The notes under the pieces: model-generated
Databases searched by the model: none
What the model was told of the DNA's origin: nothing
Seen by the model: only the letters and a program-made list of their open reading frames with translations
Translations under genes and position numbers: made by a program
Shown here: one piece after another, positions 20,611-30,150 of the stretch
How the letters are laid out: every line of letters starts with the position of its first letter
Numbering within the stretch: the stretch's first letter is position 1
NCBI GenBank assembly: GCA_913061075.1
Contig: CAJXSK010000001.1
Span: 302,847 to 366,846 of the forward strand
Reading direction: 5' to 3'
Source: an uncultured Piscirickettsiaceae bacterium
Lineage (GTDB): Bacteria; Pseudomonadota; Gammaproteobacteria; Methylococcales; Cycloclasticaceae
DNA: 64,000 nt

Positions 20611-21777
20611 ATGAATCTTTTTTATGTGACGACAATTATGACTAATGAATTTAGCCAACACTTTGATTTAGATGACGATGTTATCTACCTTAATCATGCA
20701 GCAGTTGCACCTTGGCCACGTTGTACTGAGCAAGCAGTTAACGCATTTTGTCGCGAAAACGTAACGATTGGCTCCAAGAAATATTCTAACTGGCTAAAAG
20801 TTGAAGCACGATTAAAGCGACAAATTGCCACGTTGGTCAATGCATCATCACATAAAGAAATTGCACTGGTTAAAAACACATCTGAAGCATTGTCATTTGT
20901 TGCCTACGGCCTGAACTGGGATAAAGGCGACAATATCGTCACCAGTGATGAAGAGTTCCCCTCTAATATGATTCCATGGGAATCTTTAGCTAACCAGGGA
21001 GTTATTGTTAAAAAAACACACCTTAAAGGCTGCGAAGACCCAACTGATGCACTAATTCATCAAATTGATAACAATACTCGCCTACTAACGATTAGTTCAA
21101 CACAATATGCATCAGGCTTACGAATTGACCTTGAACGCCTAGGCGAAGCCTGCCGTCAACATAAGGTCTTATTTTGTATTGATGCCATACAATCGGTTGG
21201 TGCTTTTGAATTTGATGTGCAACTGTACCAAGCTGATTTTGTAATGGCGGATGGCCATAAATGGATGCTAGGTCCTGAAGGTTTAGGGTTTTTCTATTGC
21301 AAACAAAGCTCAATTAACAAATTGAAACTGACCCAGTTTGGCTGGCATATGGTTGAAGATATGGGCAATTACGATGCCACTACTTGGGAAGAGACTAACA
21401 CCGCACGCCGCTTTGAATGTGGAAGCCCTAATATGCTCAGTATTCATGCATTGTCTGCCAGCATTGGTATGCTATTAGATATTGGCATGGATAATATTGC
21501 AAAAAGCGTTATTGAACGTGGGCAATATACAATTGATTTGGTCAAAAAAAACAATGGCTTAACGCTATTAACCAATCCTAATACATCAGGCAATAACATT
21601 ATTGTATTCAAGCCGAACAGAGCTAGTACAGAAGACTTGTTTGAATACCTTGTTTCAAACGGTGTTGTATGTGCCAAACGCGGTGGTGGAATTCGCTTTT
21701 CTCCCCATTTCTACACACCTGAATCAATCATTGACCGTGCCTTTAAACTGATTGATGATTACTTGCAGGCAAACTAA
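20611..21777 (+). CDS. Class V aminotransferase, substrate unknown
   Basis: About 388 residues. PLP fold type I with the lysine in MADGHKWMLGPEGLGFFYC and an N-terminal IYLNHAAVAPWP. The C-terminal loop VVCAKRGGGIRFSPHFY resembles isopenicillin-N-epimerase-like and kynureninase-like members more than the RxGHHCA loop of SufS cysteine desulfurases, so desulfurase activity is doubtful. Start at ATG 20611 is chosen for the AGGA four nt upstream; ATG 20638 is an alternative that trims a poorly conserved N-terminus. Confidence 0.82.
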   Translation: MNLFYVTTIMTNEFSQHFDLDDDVIYLNHAAVAPWPRCTEQAVNAFCRENVTIGSKKYSNWLKVEARLKRQIATLVNASSHKEIALVKNTSEALSFVAYGLNWDKGDNIVTSDEEFPSNMIPWESLANQGVIVKKTHLKGCEDPTDALIHQIDNNTRLLTISSTQYASGLRIDLERLGEACRQHKVLFCIDAIQSVGAFEFDVQLYQADFVMADGHKWMLGPEGLGFFYCKQSSINKLKLTQFGWHMVEDMGNYDATTWEETNTARRFECGSPNMLSIHALSASIGMLLDIGMDNIAKSVIERGQYTIDLVKKNNGLTLLTNPNTSGNNIIVFKPNRASTEDLFEYLVSNGVVCAKRGGGIRFSPHFYTPESIIDRAFKLIDDYLQAN

Positions 21778-21779
21778 TG

Positions 21780-22994
21780 TTATTTTTTTAACACCTTTAA
21801 TACCAGTTTTTCCATAAAGGGCGCTTGAACAAATAGGGTGAATATAACCACCCCATAAACAATCGATTGGATCGTATACCAGCCTACTATATCTGTAGGA
21901 ATTGATAACGCAAGCGCCAAAGACACAGCGCCTCTTAACCCACCCCACATCATCACATTTTTGGTTGCTATGTCGACTTTTTCAACCATTGGCAAGCTTG
22001 TAAGTAGAGGCATACAGCCGTACACCACCATAGCTCGTGCAAAGGTTGCCGCCACAATACCTATCAACATGGCTAACCATTGGCCCGTAAACATAGAGAC
22101 TGTAATGGTGACACCTACCAAAATAAATAACACGGCATTCGAAATGTAAGCATTTAATTCCCAAAAGTTTGCTGCGAATTGTTGATCAATGCTCTCGCTG
22201 TTTCTATATCGTTCCCCCAAATACAGCCCTGCAACTAATACAGACACAATCCCCGACACATGAAAAACATGTTCTGCCAAATAGAACGCATAAACAGCTG
22301 CCAACAAACCAAACAAGGTATGACCAAAATGATTGGCAGTCATTTTATATAATAAAAATGCCAGAAAACCAATCAATAAGCCGACTATGGCACCGCCAAT
22401 CGCATTTTTTAGAAAGAACAAAACAACATCACCTGACGTGATTATTTGTGACTCATTGACAGCAAATGAAATTAACAATGAATAGGCAACAATAGCCGTT
22501 GCGTCATTAAATAGGCTTTCACCTTCTAGCAAAGCATTTAAACGTTCTGGTGCGCCTAATTTTTTAAAAATATCAACTACAGCAACTGGGTCAGTTGCAG
22601 ATAAAATAATGCCTGTTAATAGCGCAGACGTTAATGGGAATCCAAGCGGCTCACCGATGCCAAAAAACAGCATAACCCCTGTGATTACTGACGCTAGAAA
22701 CATACATGGAACCGCTAAAAAGAGAATGGCTCCCAGATTTGATAACAATGCTTTGAAATTGGCATTAAACGCTGATTCAAACACGATAATCGGTACTAAT
22801 AAATGCAAGATAATTGCAACAAAGTCGTCCCACCGTAGCCCCGTATCAATGCCTAATAAAACCAATATCTCAGAACCAACAAAACCAGCTAATACCAACA
22901 TGGTGGACATAGGCCAATTTATGCGCTTTGACAATGGCTCTAGTAAAATAGCAAGCAAAAGTATTAATGAGAAAATGGCAATCGTTTCAATCAT
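21780..22994 (-). CDS. CPA1 family Na+(K+)/H+ antiporter (NhaP type)
   Basis: 404 residues, about twelve membrane helices. The CPA1 hallmarks SATDPVAVVDIFKKLG and EGESLFNDATAIV are present, as is MMWGGLRGAVSLALAL near the C-terminus. Exchanges cytoplasmic sodium or potassium for protons. No cytoplasmic regulatory tail. Converges with the aminotransferase with a 2-nt gap. Confidence 0.9.
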   Translation of the reverse strand: MIETIAIFSLILLLAILLEPLSKRINWPMSTMLVLAGFVGSEILVLLGIDTGLRWDDFVAIILHLLVPIIVFESAFNANFKALLSNLGAILFLAVPCMFLASVITGVMLFFGIGEPLGFPLTSALLTGIILSATDPVAVVDIFKKLGAPERLNALLEGESLFNDATAIVAYSLLISFAVNESQIITSGDVVLFFLKNAIGGAIVGLLIGFLAFLLYKMTANHFGHTLFGLLAAVYAFYLAEHVFHVSGIVSVLVAGLYLGERYRNSESIDQQFAANFWELNAYISNAVLFILVGVTITVSMFTGQWLAMLIGIVAATFARAMVVYGCMPLLTSLPMVEKVDIATKNVMMWGGLRGAVSLALALSIPTDIVGWYTIQSIVYGVVIFTLFVQAPFMEKLVLKVLKK

Positions 22995-23113
22995 ATATAG
23001 TCTGACCCAGATAACATGTAAAAAATTTCATACGATTAAATTGCTTAAAAATATTTATCGTGCATAAAAACAATATAATAGACATTAACCATCATTTCAT
23101 AAACAATTTAAAC

Positions 23114-24316
23114 ATGAGCACTCACATCACCGTAAAAGTTGGTAACGTTAACATTGGTAAAGACCACCCCGTGGTTATCCAATCCATGACTAACACTGAT
23201 ACAGCAGATATTAATAAAACCGTTAAACAAGTTATAGAGCTATCAAAAGCCGGTTCTGAGCTGGTTCGTATAACCGTTAATTCAGACAGCGCTGCCGCCG
23301 CTGTGGCTAAAATACGTGAACGTTTGGATGCACTCGGATGCAATACCCCATTAGTTGGTGACTTTCACTTTAATGGTCATAAGCTACTTGCCAAATATCC
23401 ATGTTGTGCTCAGGCCCTAGCTAAGTACCGAATTAATCCGGGCAATGTCGGACGTGGCAGTAAACGTGACCCGCAGTTTACACAAATGATTGAATTTGCT
23501 ATTAAATACGACAAACCAATACGCATTGGTGTTAACTGGGGTAGCTTAGACCCGTCTGTTTTAGCGCGCCTTATGGATGAAAATTCCAAGTCAAGCACAC
23601 CTCGAGACTCTGTTGTTGTTATGCATGATGCCGTTATTACGTCAGCACTTGAAAGTGCTGAAAAGGCCGTTGAAATTGGTTTAGGTAAAGACAAAATTAT
23701 TTTGTCGTGCAAAATGAGTGGCGTACAAGATTTAATATCCGTATATAAAGATCTAGCTGAACGTTGTTACTACCCTCTTCATCTAGGCTTAACCGAAGCG
23801 GGTATGGGCAGTAAAGGTATCGTCTCTTCAACCGCTGCATTAGCCATATTACTCCAACAGGGCATTGGTAATACTATTCGCATTTCATTAACACCTGAAC
23901 CGGGTGGTGATCGTTGCCAAGAAGTAATCGTTGCTCAAGAAATTTTACAATCGATGGGCATCCGTTCTTTCACACCTGCCGTTATTGCCTGCCCAGGCTG
24001 TGGCCGAACAACCAGTGATTATTTCCAACAACTTGCACAAGATATTCAAACGTTTTTACGCCACAAAATGCCAGAATGGAAAACTCAATATGCCGGTGTG
24101 GAAAATATGAAAGTTGCCGTGATGGGCTGTGTGGTAAACGGCCCAGGTGAAAGCAAAAATGCAAATATTGGCATTAGCTTACCTGGCACAGGTGAAAAGC
24201 CAGTCGCACCTGTCTATGTAGATGGACAAAAAAATGTCACCCTAAAGGGAAACGACATTGCAGAACAGTTTCAAAAAATTGTTGAACAATACGTATCAGA
24301 AACCTATCAGCAATAA
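23114..24316 (+). CDS. ispG: 4-hydroxy-3-methylbut-2-en-1-yl diphosphate synthase
   Basis: About 400 residues. VQSMTNT-type N-terminus ([13 protein letters not shown]), ACPGCGR and [10 protein letters not shown] supply the cysteines for the 4Fe-4S cluster. Penultimate step of the MEP isoprenoid pathway. An in-frame GTG at 23060 would add 18 residues with no family likeness, so ATG 23114 is used. Divergent from the antiporter gene. Confidence 0.95.
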   Translation: MSTHITVKVGNVNIGKDHPVVIQSMTNTDTADINKTVKQVIELSKAGSELVRITVNSDSAAAAVAKIRERLDALGCNTPLVGDFHFNGHKLLAKYPCCAQALAKYRINPGNVGRGSKRDPQFTQMIEFAIKYDKPIRIGVNWGSLDPSVLARLMDENSKSSTPRDSVVVMHDAVITSALESAEKAVEIGLGKDKIILSCKMSGVQDLISVYKDLAERCYYPLHLGLTEAGMGSKGIVSSTAALAILLQQGIGNTIRISLTPEPGGDRCQEVIVAQEILQSMGIRSFTPAVIACPGCGRTTSDYFQQLAQDIQTFLRHKMPEWKTQYAGVENMKVAVMGCVVNGPGESKNANIGISLPGTGEKPVAPVYVDGQKNVTLKGNDIAEQFQKIVEQYVSETYQQ

Positions 24317-24354
24317 TGACTATTGCCGATAGGTATTATTACGAGCCATTTGAT

Positions 24355-24378
24355 CTAATCGCTAAAAATAGCGATTAG
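24355..24378. terminator. Hairpin between convergent ispG and cold-shock gene
   Basis: Perfect 10-bp stem CTAATCGCTA / TAGCGATTAG with an AAAA loop, placed between two converging stops. Neither side has a good T run, so efficiency as an intrinsic terminator is uncertain. Confidence 0.5.
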
Positions 24379-24382
24379 CAAC

Positions 24383-24598
24383 TTACTCTAAGCCAACGAC
24401 TTCTTCAGCTTGAAGCCCTTTTTCGCCAGTAGTAACCGTGAACTCAACAGCTTGATTTTCTTTAAGTGTACGAAAACCATCACCCTGAATCGCTCTAAAA
24501 TGAACGAAAACATCTTCACCACCAGCATCCGGTTGAATAAATCCAAAACCTTTTGAATTATTAAACCATTTAACAATACCCTTAACTCTTTCTGACAT
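24383..24598 (-). CDS. Cold-shock family RNA-binding protein
   Basis: 71 residues, one cold-shock domain with RNP1 KGFGFIQP and RNP2 VFVHF. Binds single-stranded RNA and DNA and melts secondary structure. The ATG at 24596-24598 is chosen over one five codons upstream because it follows GAGGGAA at good spacing and gives the standard [12 protein letters not shown] start. The gene is preceded by an AT-rich leader of about 170 nt, which in cold-shock genes often carries temperature-responsive structure. Confidence 0.93.
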   Translation of the reverse strand: MSERVKGIVKWFNNSKGFGFIQPDAGGEDVFVHFRAIQGDGFRTLKENQAVEFTVTTGEKGLQAEEVVGLE

Positions 24599-24771
24599 CT
24601 TATTCCCTCTCAAAAAAATATATATAAATCAGTAGGTTAAAGCTTCTTATTAATGTGAGTTGTTTCCAAAAATCACTCGACTTAACTCTACTGAATATCG
24701 AGTATACTAAAACTAATTAAAAAATCCTAAGTTTTTTCGTTATCTATCAAATTTTGCATAACAACATATTC

Positions 24772-25542
24772 TTAATGACCATTAATTTTTGCTTCATTCC
24801 ATAGTTTATCTAACGTTTCGGGGGTACTATTTTCAAAGCTAGCACCTAAACGCTTAAGCTGGTCTTCTATGTAGTTAAAACGTTGCGTAAAACGATCATT
24901 CGCACGGCGTAGCGACCATTCTGGATTAACATCCAAATGACGCGCAAGGTTAACGCAACTAAATAAAACATCCCCTAGCTCCTCTTCAATACGCAATTGA
25001 TTATTTGCTAATGGGATTTCTTTTTTAATTTCTGCGATTTCTTCATCTAATTTTTCAATAACAGGCTCAACACTCTGCCAATCAAACCCAACTGATGACG
25101 CTTTTTTTTGTAACTTAAAAGCCTGATTAATTGCCGGTTGGTTTGAATTCACATCATTCAGAATTCCGAGTGAATCCGCATCACCTTTCTCTTTTCTTTT
25201 ACTGTTTTCCCAATGTTTCGCCAAGTCAGATTCTGCAATTACTTTTCCTGCGAAAACATGAGGATGTCTGTTTGTTAACTTTTCACAGATAGACGTCACA
25301 ACATCGTCAAAATCAAACGAGTGCTGCTCTTCTGCCAGTTTTGAGTGAAACACTACTTGAAATAATAAGTCACCCAATTCCGTTCGTAACGCATCCATAT
25401 CTTTTTGTTGAATAGCATCTGCTACTTCATACGCTTCCTCAATTGTGTAGGGTGCTATCGTCTCAAACGATTGCTTAATATCCCAAGGGCAACCCGTTTC
25501 AGAATCACGCAGTTGCTCCATAATATTAAGTAATTTCATCAT
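24772..25542 (-). CDS. mazG: Nucleoside triphosphate pyrophosphohydrolase MazG, 5' end displaced by a transposon
   Basis: Two MazG helical domains; GCPWDIKQSFETIAPYTIEE and the EELGDVLFSCVNLARHL metal-binding helices (E-x-x-D type) are present. Hydrolyses NTPs and dNTPs, and ppGpp in some species. The reading frame now starts at an ATG (25540-25542) inside the ATCAT target duplication of the Tn3-family element. The codons MTDKNINNIG that originally preceded it lie on the far side of the transposon at 28766-28795, in frame if the element and one ATCAT copy are removed. Only about ten weakly conserved residues are lost, so the enzyme could still work, but no Shine-Dalgarno precedes the new ATG. 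Confidence 0.88.
   Translation of the reverse strand: MMKLLNIMEQLRDSETGCPWDIKQSFETIAPYTIEEAYEVADAIQQKDMDALRTELGDLLFQVVFHSKLAEEQHSFDFDDVVTSICEKLTNRHPHVFAGKVIAESDLAKHWENSKRKEKGDADSLGILNDVNSNQPAINQAFKLQKKASSVGFDWQSVEPVIEKLDEEIAEIKKEIPLANNQLRIEEELGDVLFSCVNLARHLDVNPEWSLRRANDRFTQRFNYIEDQLKRLGASFENSTPETLDKLWNEAKINGH
25538..25542. repeat. Target-site duplication of the Tn3-family element (left)
   Basis: ATCAT immediately before the left inverted repeat; identical to 28761-28765. Five bases is the usual duplication length for Tn3-family transposition. Confidence 0.9.
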
Positions 25543-25587
25543 GGGGTTCTGGGGACATTCCGTCCTAATGTAACACTTATCGCTACA
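25543..25587. repeat. Left inverted repeat of Tn3-family element
   Basis: 45 bp matching the right end with one mismatch at position 23 (C here, A there). Partial similarity continues about 15 bp further in. Confidence 0.92.
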
Positions 25588-25618
25588 TCCTATGTATTAT
25601 AGGGGCTACAGAGGAACC

Positions 25619-28600
25619 TTAATTATCATTTTGCACGATTGATTGCATAATCTCATCTAAATCAAGTGGGTTTTTTTCAAAGCTAAAGCTATAAGTTCCG
25701 TTCAAATTGATGTTGTGCCAGGCCACTGGGGAAACCTGCTTGATAATTTCGGACTTCTTATCATCTCCTTCGGCCTCAAAATGCTCAAGCAATCGCGTCA
25801 GTATGAGTGAATTAAAATAGATAATGGCGTTGGTTAATAGCCTGGCACATTCATTCCACAAAACAATTTCGTCGTCTGACTTCCCTCGGAAACGATTACC
25901 ATTCACATGCGCAATGGCGCGGCGTAGTTGATGATAAGCTTCCCCGCGATTCAAGGCTCGCTGCACATAAGTTCTTAAACTAGCATCATCAATATAGTCC
26001 AATAAATACATAGCCTTGAGCATGCGATTATACTCCGTCAGAGCTTTCAATAAAGGATGGTTTTGACTGTAACCAGATAGCTTTCTAACGAGTGTTGCCT
26101 GTGTGATCGTCTTCTGCTGTAGCGAGATCACAATGCGTTGAATTGTATCCCATTCATCGATGATCAGTGCTGTATTGATAGGCTTTTTCAATGAAAGTGT
26201 CACCTTATTATCTTTTCCTTCATTGACATTAAATAGATCAGATATCACCGTTCCAAACTGTGCATAGCGCGGAGCAAAGGTATAGCCAAACAAGTCCAGC
26301 AGGGCGAAGTTCACATGATTAACCCCATGTGTGTCCGTTGATAATATATCCGGTTTAATTTCTGAAGTGTTGTTATGAAGTAAGTCCAAAATAAAATGTG
26401 ATTCATGCTCGTTAGAACCAATAATCCTAGCATTCAAAGCGACATGATTGGCAATCAGGTTCATCGATGTCAGGCCTTTGTTCGTACCAAAATATTTCGA
26501 TGAATATCGGGTTTTAAACGTCTCTAACCGGGATTCGAATTTTTGCCCATCGGCACTGGCATGAATGAGTCCTTCTTGAATATTGTAATGCCTAAAAATA
26601 GCTAACTTTGCTGTCGCATCGTTAATGGCATCATTGCCGAGGTTTAGCGTTTCAGGACGCAAATAATTGGCTTGTACTGTGCGTAAATGATCGTATGAGC
26701 GATCAGATATGCTGGCCATGCCATGTAAACCGTAATAGGTTCCATTACCAATGATGGCTGCCAGTAAATCATTCAAATGATTGTTTTGCCCTGACCGCAC
26801 TTGCCGAACATGCTCAAAGTGCTTTAGAAAGCCTGTTTCCTGATGAACAAAGCGCAGCACATCAGCAACATTGATCGACTTCATGCGATCAAAAAATGGA
26901 TTGTTTAATGCCGTTTTTGTGCCTGAATACGGCAACCGCCATTGAGTTTTTCCGGAGCGATTGCGTAATATTACGTTTCGATTATCACCCTCATCAATAC
27001 GTTGACTGACTCGCTGTAACTTATCACGCATCGCCTGTTCCATTGATTTGATAAGCTGGGCAGACTCAGTATTCATGCTATCTAACAGGGAGTCTTTGAG
27101 CAATTTGTCTTTCTCTTCCCAAGGAATATCACCAACAAGATCATCGTGTAATGCCCGATATTTAATGGCTGTCGGTATAAAGAGCTGACCGTTCAATTTA
27201 GTTTGAGCGGATAAATACAGTAGCATCTCGTAACGTTTAAAAATTACGTTATTATCCGTATCTATCACATATAATTGATGTTTAGTTGGAATTAATCGTC
27301 GATCTGACGACGCTAATTCACCAGACTCTAACCACTCGCTCTGCATTGCCCCAAGCTGTGCAGCTAAAGCCTGTGTATTGTCTGATCCTTCAAATGTCAG
27401 GCATAAAAAAAGGGGGCGTATCAACTGCTCAATCAGATTCTCATGTTGATCATAGTACTCCCAGATATAATCATCTTTTGTGCGCTTTTGCTTTTTCAGA
27501 TACAAGCACAGTGATTCTATTTCTCGCTCTCCAAGTAAGCTTTTTACCCGTTGTTTTATTTGTTTAAATGACACTTGATCATCAATGGTAGCATCAATAA
27601 AAAAGTATAGTAGCTCAGCGGCTTTGCTGACATTCGCCGCAGCGCCTTCCCAATCTTTATAGGCCATTTCTTTGGCGTATGTCTTGGCTTTTTCACGCAG
27701 TTTGCGAAGATGATAGATAAAACCATCGGCTAATCGCTCAATATTGATTTGTGCCCGCTCTTGAAGGTAACAAAGTAAATACAGCTGCTGTGTGCCTCGG
27801 TCGAAGCGTTTAAGTTTGGTAATAGAGTAGTAATCAACCATCGTCGCATAATGCAGTTGGTTTTGTTGCGATAGTGACAGAGCAGGTACCACCTGATTCA
27901 CTTCATTCATCCAGGGCTGAATGAGCTTGTTGACGTTCAATTCTTTTTCTAATTCAGAGCCATTAAAACTTTTCGCTGCCTGTTTCAGTTCTTTGATCGT
28001 TAGTGGGCTTTCTCCATCAACCAAATCGGCTAGGTTAGCAGTCAATTCATCTGATATCGTTATTTTTAATGTGTCTGAAATACGCTTACGTTCCTGCTTT
28101 ATGACCTGACTGATAATTCGCTGGAGTACGCTATATCTAGGGATAGCGATATGATTTCGGGCAAGGTATTCAGTGCAGGAATCAAATAAAAAACGTGGTT
28201 CAATCCAGGATTTAGCAACTTGTTGTAAGTAGGTAATGAGAGGTTTTTGATGCTGTTCCGCATCCCATTTTTTGAAGCCTTGCAGGTTGAGAATCTTGTC
28301 GTAGATGCGCGTTTTTTGCATACGGCTAACACTGAAACGCGGGGCTTTAAACTTGGAGAAATACTCATCAGCAATAAAAGCCAAGTCTGCCTGTAGCACC
28401 TTGTAAGTCAGGTTAAGTTGAATGGGCTTGATTTTAAAATAGCCCAGAAGAACGATGGCATAGCATTTATGATTACGATCCCTGATGGATTTAATGACGT
28501 CCTGCTCTAGGTCATTCAGCGCAAAACTGACACGTTTTTCTTCAAGTGACAGGCTGGGAACACCATATAAATCGTTAATTTCTGATTCGTGGAGTATGGT

Positions 28601-28621
28601 TAGGCGTTCTTTATAAGACAT
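25619..28621 (-). CDS. tnpA: Tn3-family transposase TnpA
   Basis: 1000 residues, full length for the family. An N-terminal DUF4158-type region (KERLTILHESEINDLYGVPS) is followed by the DDE domain: Asp in HASADGQKFE, Asp in STDTHGVNHVNFALLDLFGY and Glu in NECARLLTNAIIYFN. No internal stop or frameshift, so the protein looks functional and the element may be recently acquired. Catalyses replicative transposition leaving cointegrates. Confidence 0.96.
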   Translation of the reverse strand: MSYKERLTILHESEINDLYGVPSLSLEEKRVSFALNDLEQDVIKSIRDRNHKCYAIVLLGYFKIKPIQLNLTYKVLQADLAFIADEYFSKFKAPRFSVSRMQKTRIYDKILNLQGFKKWDAEQHQKPLITYLQQVAKSWIEPRFLFDSCTEYLARNHIAIPRYSVLQRIISQVIKQERKRISDTLKITISDELTANLADLVDGESPLTIKELKQAAKSFNGSELEKELNVNKLIQPWMNEVNQVVPALSLSQQNQLHYATMVDYYSITKLKRFDRGTQQLYLLCYLQERAQINIERLADGFIYHLRKLREKAKTYAKEMAYKDWEGAAANVSKAAELLYFFIDATIDDQVSFKQIKQRVKSLLGEREIESLCLYLKKQKRTKDDYIWEYYDQHENLIEQLIRPLFLCLTFEGSDNTQALAAQLGAMQSEWLESGELASSDRRLIPTKHQLYVIDTDNNVIFKRYEMLLYLSAQTKLNGQLFIPTAIKYRALHDDLVGDIPWEEKDKLLKDSLLDSMNTESAQLIKSMEQAMRDKLQRVSQRIDEGDNRNVILRNRSGKTQWRLPYSGTKTALNNPFFDRMKSINVADVLRFVHQETGFLKHFEHVRQVRSGQNNHLNDLLAAIIGNGTYYGLHGMASISDRSYDHLRTVQANYLRPETLNLGNDAINDATAKLAIFRHYNIQEGLIHASADGQKFESRLETFKTRYSSKYFGTNKGLTSMNLIANHVALNARIIGSNEHESHFILDLLHNNTSEIKPDILSTDTHGVNHVNFALLDLFGYTFAPRYAQFGTVISDLFNVNEGKDNKVTLSLKKPINTALIIDEWDTIQRIVISLQQKTITQATLVRKLSGYSQNHPLLKALTEYNRMLKAMYLLDYIDDASLRTYVQRALNRGEAYHQLRRAIAHVNGNRFRGKSDDEIVLWNECARLLTNAIIYFNSLILTRLLEHFEAEGDDKKSEIIKQVSPVAWHNINLNGTYSFSFEKNPLDLDEIMQSIVQNDN

Positions 28622-28715
28622 GGGCTTCTCGCAAAACCTGAAATACTACTATGAATTGAATATTACAGCGATTTTGAAGGTTAATGTGCCTCTGTAGGAC
28701 TTATGATACCTAGGC

Positions 28716-28760
28716 TGTAGCGATAAGTGTTACATTATGACGGAATGTCCCCAGAACCCC
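28716..28760. repeat. Right inverted repeat of Tn3-family element
   Basis: Complement of the left 45-bp repeat, ending ...CCAGAACCCC, followed directly by the ATCAT duplication. Confidence 0.92.
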
Positions 28761-28795
28761 ATCATGCCAATATTGTTGATATTTTTATCTGTCAT
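28761..28795 (-). pseudogene. mazG: Displaced 5' end of mazG
   Basis: On the minus strand this stretch reads MTDKNINNIG and continues into ATGAT, the duplicated target. It is the original mazG start, cut off by the Tn3-family element. The original start codon is at 28793-28795. Any translation from it now runs into the transposon end. Confidence 0.8.
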
Positions 28796-28852
28796 CGTTT
28801 CGCTGTGGTAAAGTTTATGGAAATTATCAGGCGCCTTAGAACAGCTTATTTT

Positions 28853-30082
28853 ATGTTAAATATTATTTGGCTTAGCTTTTTTTTTATCGCCTTTCTTTGT
28901 GCTGCTTATCGCCTTTTTATTTTAGGTGATACAACGGCTTTCAACGACATTACGCTCGCCACGTTTACTTTATCCAAAACTGCGTTTGAAATTGCCCTGG
29001 GGCTAACCGGTGTTTTATGTTTTTGGATGGGCATAATGAAAATTGGCGAGAAAAGTGGCTTTATTGAATTATTAACTCGCTTTTTGAGTCCTTTATTAAA
29101 ACGCCTGATGTCTGAAGTACCCGCCAATCATCCTGCCTTTGGCGCTATGGTCATGAACCTGTCTGCCAATATGCTCGGATTAGATAATGCAGCAACGCCT
29201 CTTGGCATTAGAGCCATGCAGCATCTACAAACATTAAACCCATTGAAAGATACTGCCAGCAATGCACAGATTCTTTTCTTGGTCATCAATACATCAGCGG
29301 TAACTCTATTCCCTCTCACCATTTTCACCTACCGAGCTCAAATGGGCGCGGCAGATCCAACGGATGTTTTTATTCCTATTTTAATTGCCACGTATGCTTC
29401 AACAATGGCGGGGTTAATTGCGGTTGCAAGCGTCCAAAAAATAAAATTGTACGACCCTATTATATTGGCTTACCTCGGTGGTTTTAGTGCGCTAGTCGCA
29501 GGCATCTTGATGTATTTTTCTGGTCTCGAACAAATCGCTATGCAACAACAATCAGCCCTTGTTAGCAATTTCATCATTTTTACGTTAATCATTGTCTTTA
29601 TGGCAGGTGCGTTGAGAAAACGAATTAATGTTTATGAATCGTTTATCGAAGGCGCTAAAGACGGCTTCCAAACAGCTGTTATGATTATTCCTTACCTTGT
29701 TGCTATGCTAGTTGCTATCGGTGTTTTTCGTGCCAGCGGTGCCTTAGATATTGCCCTAAACGGTGTACGTTCATTTCTTTCAGTTTTTTCATTAGATGAT
29801 CGATTTGTGGATGCATTACCTACTGCCTTCATGAAACCACTGAGCGGCAGTGGCGCTCGTGCGATGATGATTGAAACCATGCAAATACACGGTGCTGACT
29901 CCTTTGCTGGCCGGCTTTCTTCTATTGTGCAAGGTAGTACGGAAACAACGTTTTACGTGCTGGCCGTCTATTTTGGTGCTGTTGGTATTAAAAAGGCTCG
30001 GTATGCAGTTGCATGTGGTCTATTTGCTGATTTCGTTGGCATTATCGTCGCCATTTGTATTGCGTATTTGTTTTTTGCCTAA
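28853..30082 (+). CDS. SpmA/SpmB-like membrane protein with two nucleoside-recognition (Gate) domains
   Basis: About 409 residues and many membrane helices. The first half carries MVMNLSANMLGLDNAATPLG, as in SpmA, and the second half KPLSGSGARAMMIE and IVQGSTETTFYVLAVYFGA, as in SpmB: a natural fusion of the two spore-maturation-type proteins, here in a non-sporulating organism. Function outside spore formers is unknown; transport or gating of a small metabolite is assumed. The frame is open upstream into the transposon end, but ATG 28853 gives the normal family start; ATG 28817 is the alternative. Its promoter region was shared with mazG before the insertion. Confidence 0.85.
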   Translation: MLNIIWLSFFFIAFLCAAYRLFILGDTTAFNDITLATFTLSKTAFEIALGLTGVLCFWMGIMKIGEKSGFIELLTRFLSPLLKRLMSEVPANHPAFGAMVMNLSANMLGLDNAATPLGIRAMQHLQTLNPLKDTASNAQILFLVINTSAVTLFPLTIFTYRAQMGAADPTDVFIPILIATYASTMAGLIAVASVQKIKLYDPIILAYLGGFSALVAGILMYFSGLEQIAMQQQSALVSNFIIFTLIIVFMAGALRKRINVYESFIEGAKDGFQTAVMIIPYLVAMLVAIGVFRASGALDIALNGVRSFLSVFSLDDRFVDALPTAFMKPLSGSGARAMMIETMQIHGADSFAGRLSSIVQGSTETTFYVLAVYFGAVGIKKARYAVACGLFADFVGIIVAICIAYLFFA

Positions 30083-30150
30083 TCCTCATTAACAAGTAAC
30101 TCTTTAGCTTTGGTAGAATAACTAACTCCTAATTATTTAACTTAGTTTTA

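Larger units (their letters stand above)
25543..28760 (-). mobile_element. Tn3-family element carrying only tnpA
   Basis: 3218-bp element bounded by 45-bp inverted repeats that begin GGGGTTCTGGGGACATTCCG and differ at one position, flanked by ATCAT duplications. The only gene is the transposase; there is no resolvase, res site gene or passenger. Without resolution function of its own this resembles IS1071-like members. Inserted in the first codons of mazG. Confidence 0.95.

Noticed and set aside
20611..21777. Cysteine desulfurase (SufS/IscS) call for the class V aminotransferase
   Set aside because: The active-site cysteine loop does not match and no suf or isc genes are near.
22609..23067. 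152-codon open frame on the plus strand opposite the antiporter gene
   Set aside because: Lies wholly antisense to a strongly conserved CPA1 antiporter and has low-complexity composition; a shadow frame.
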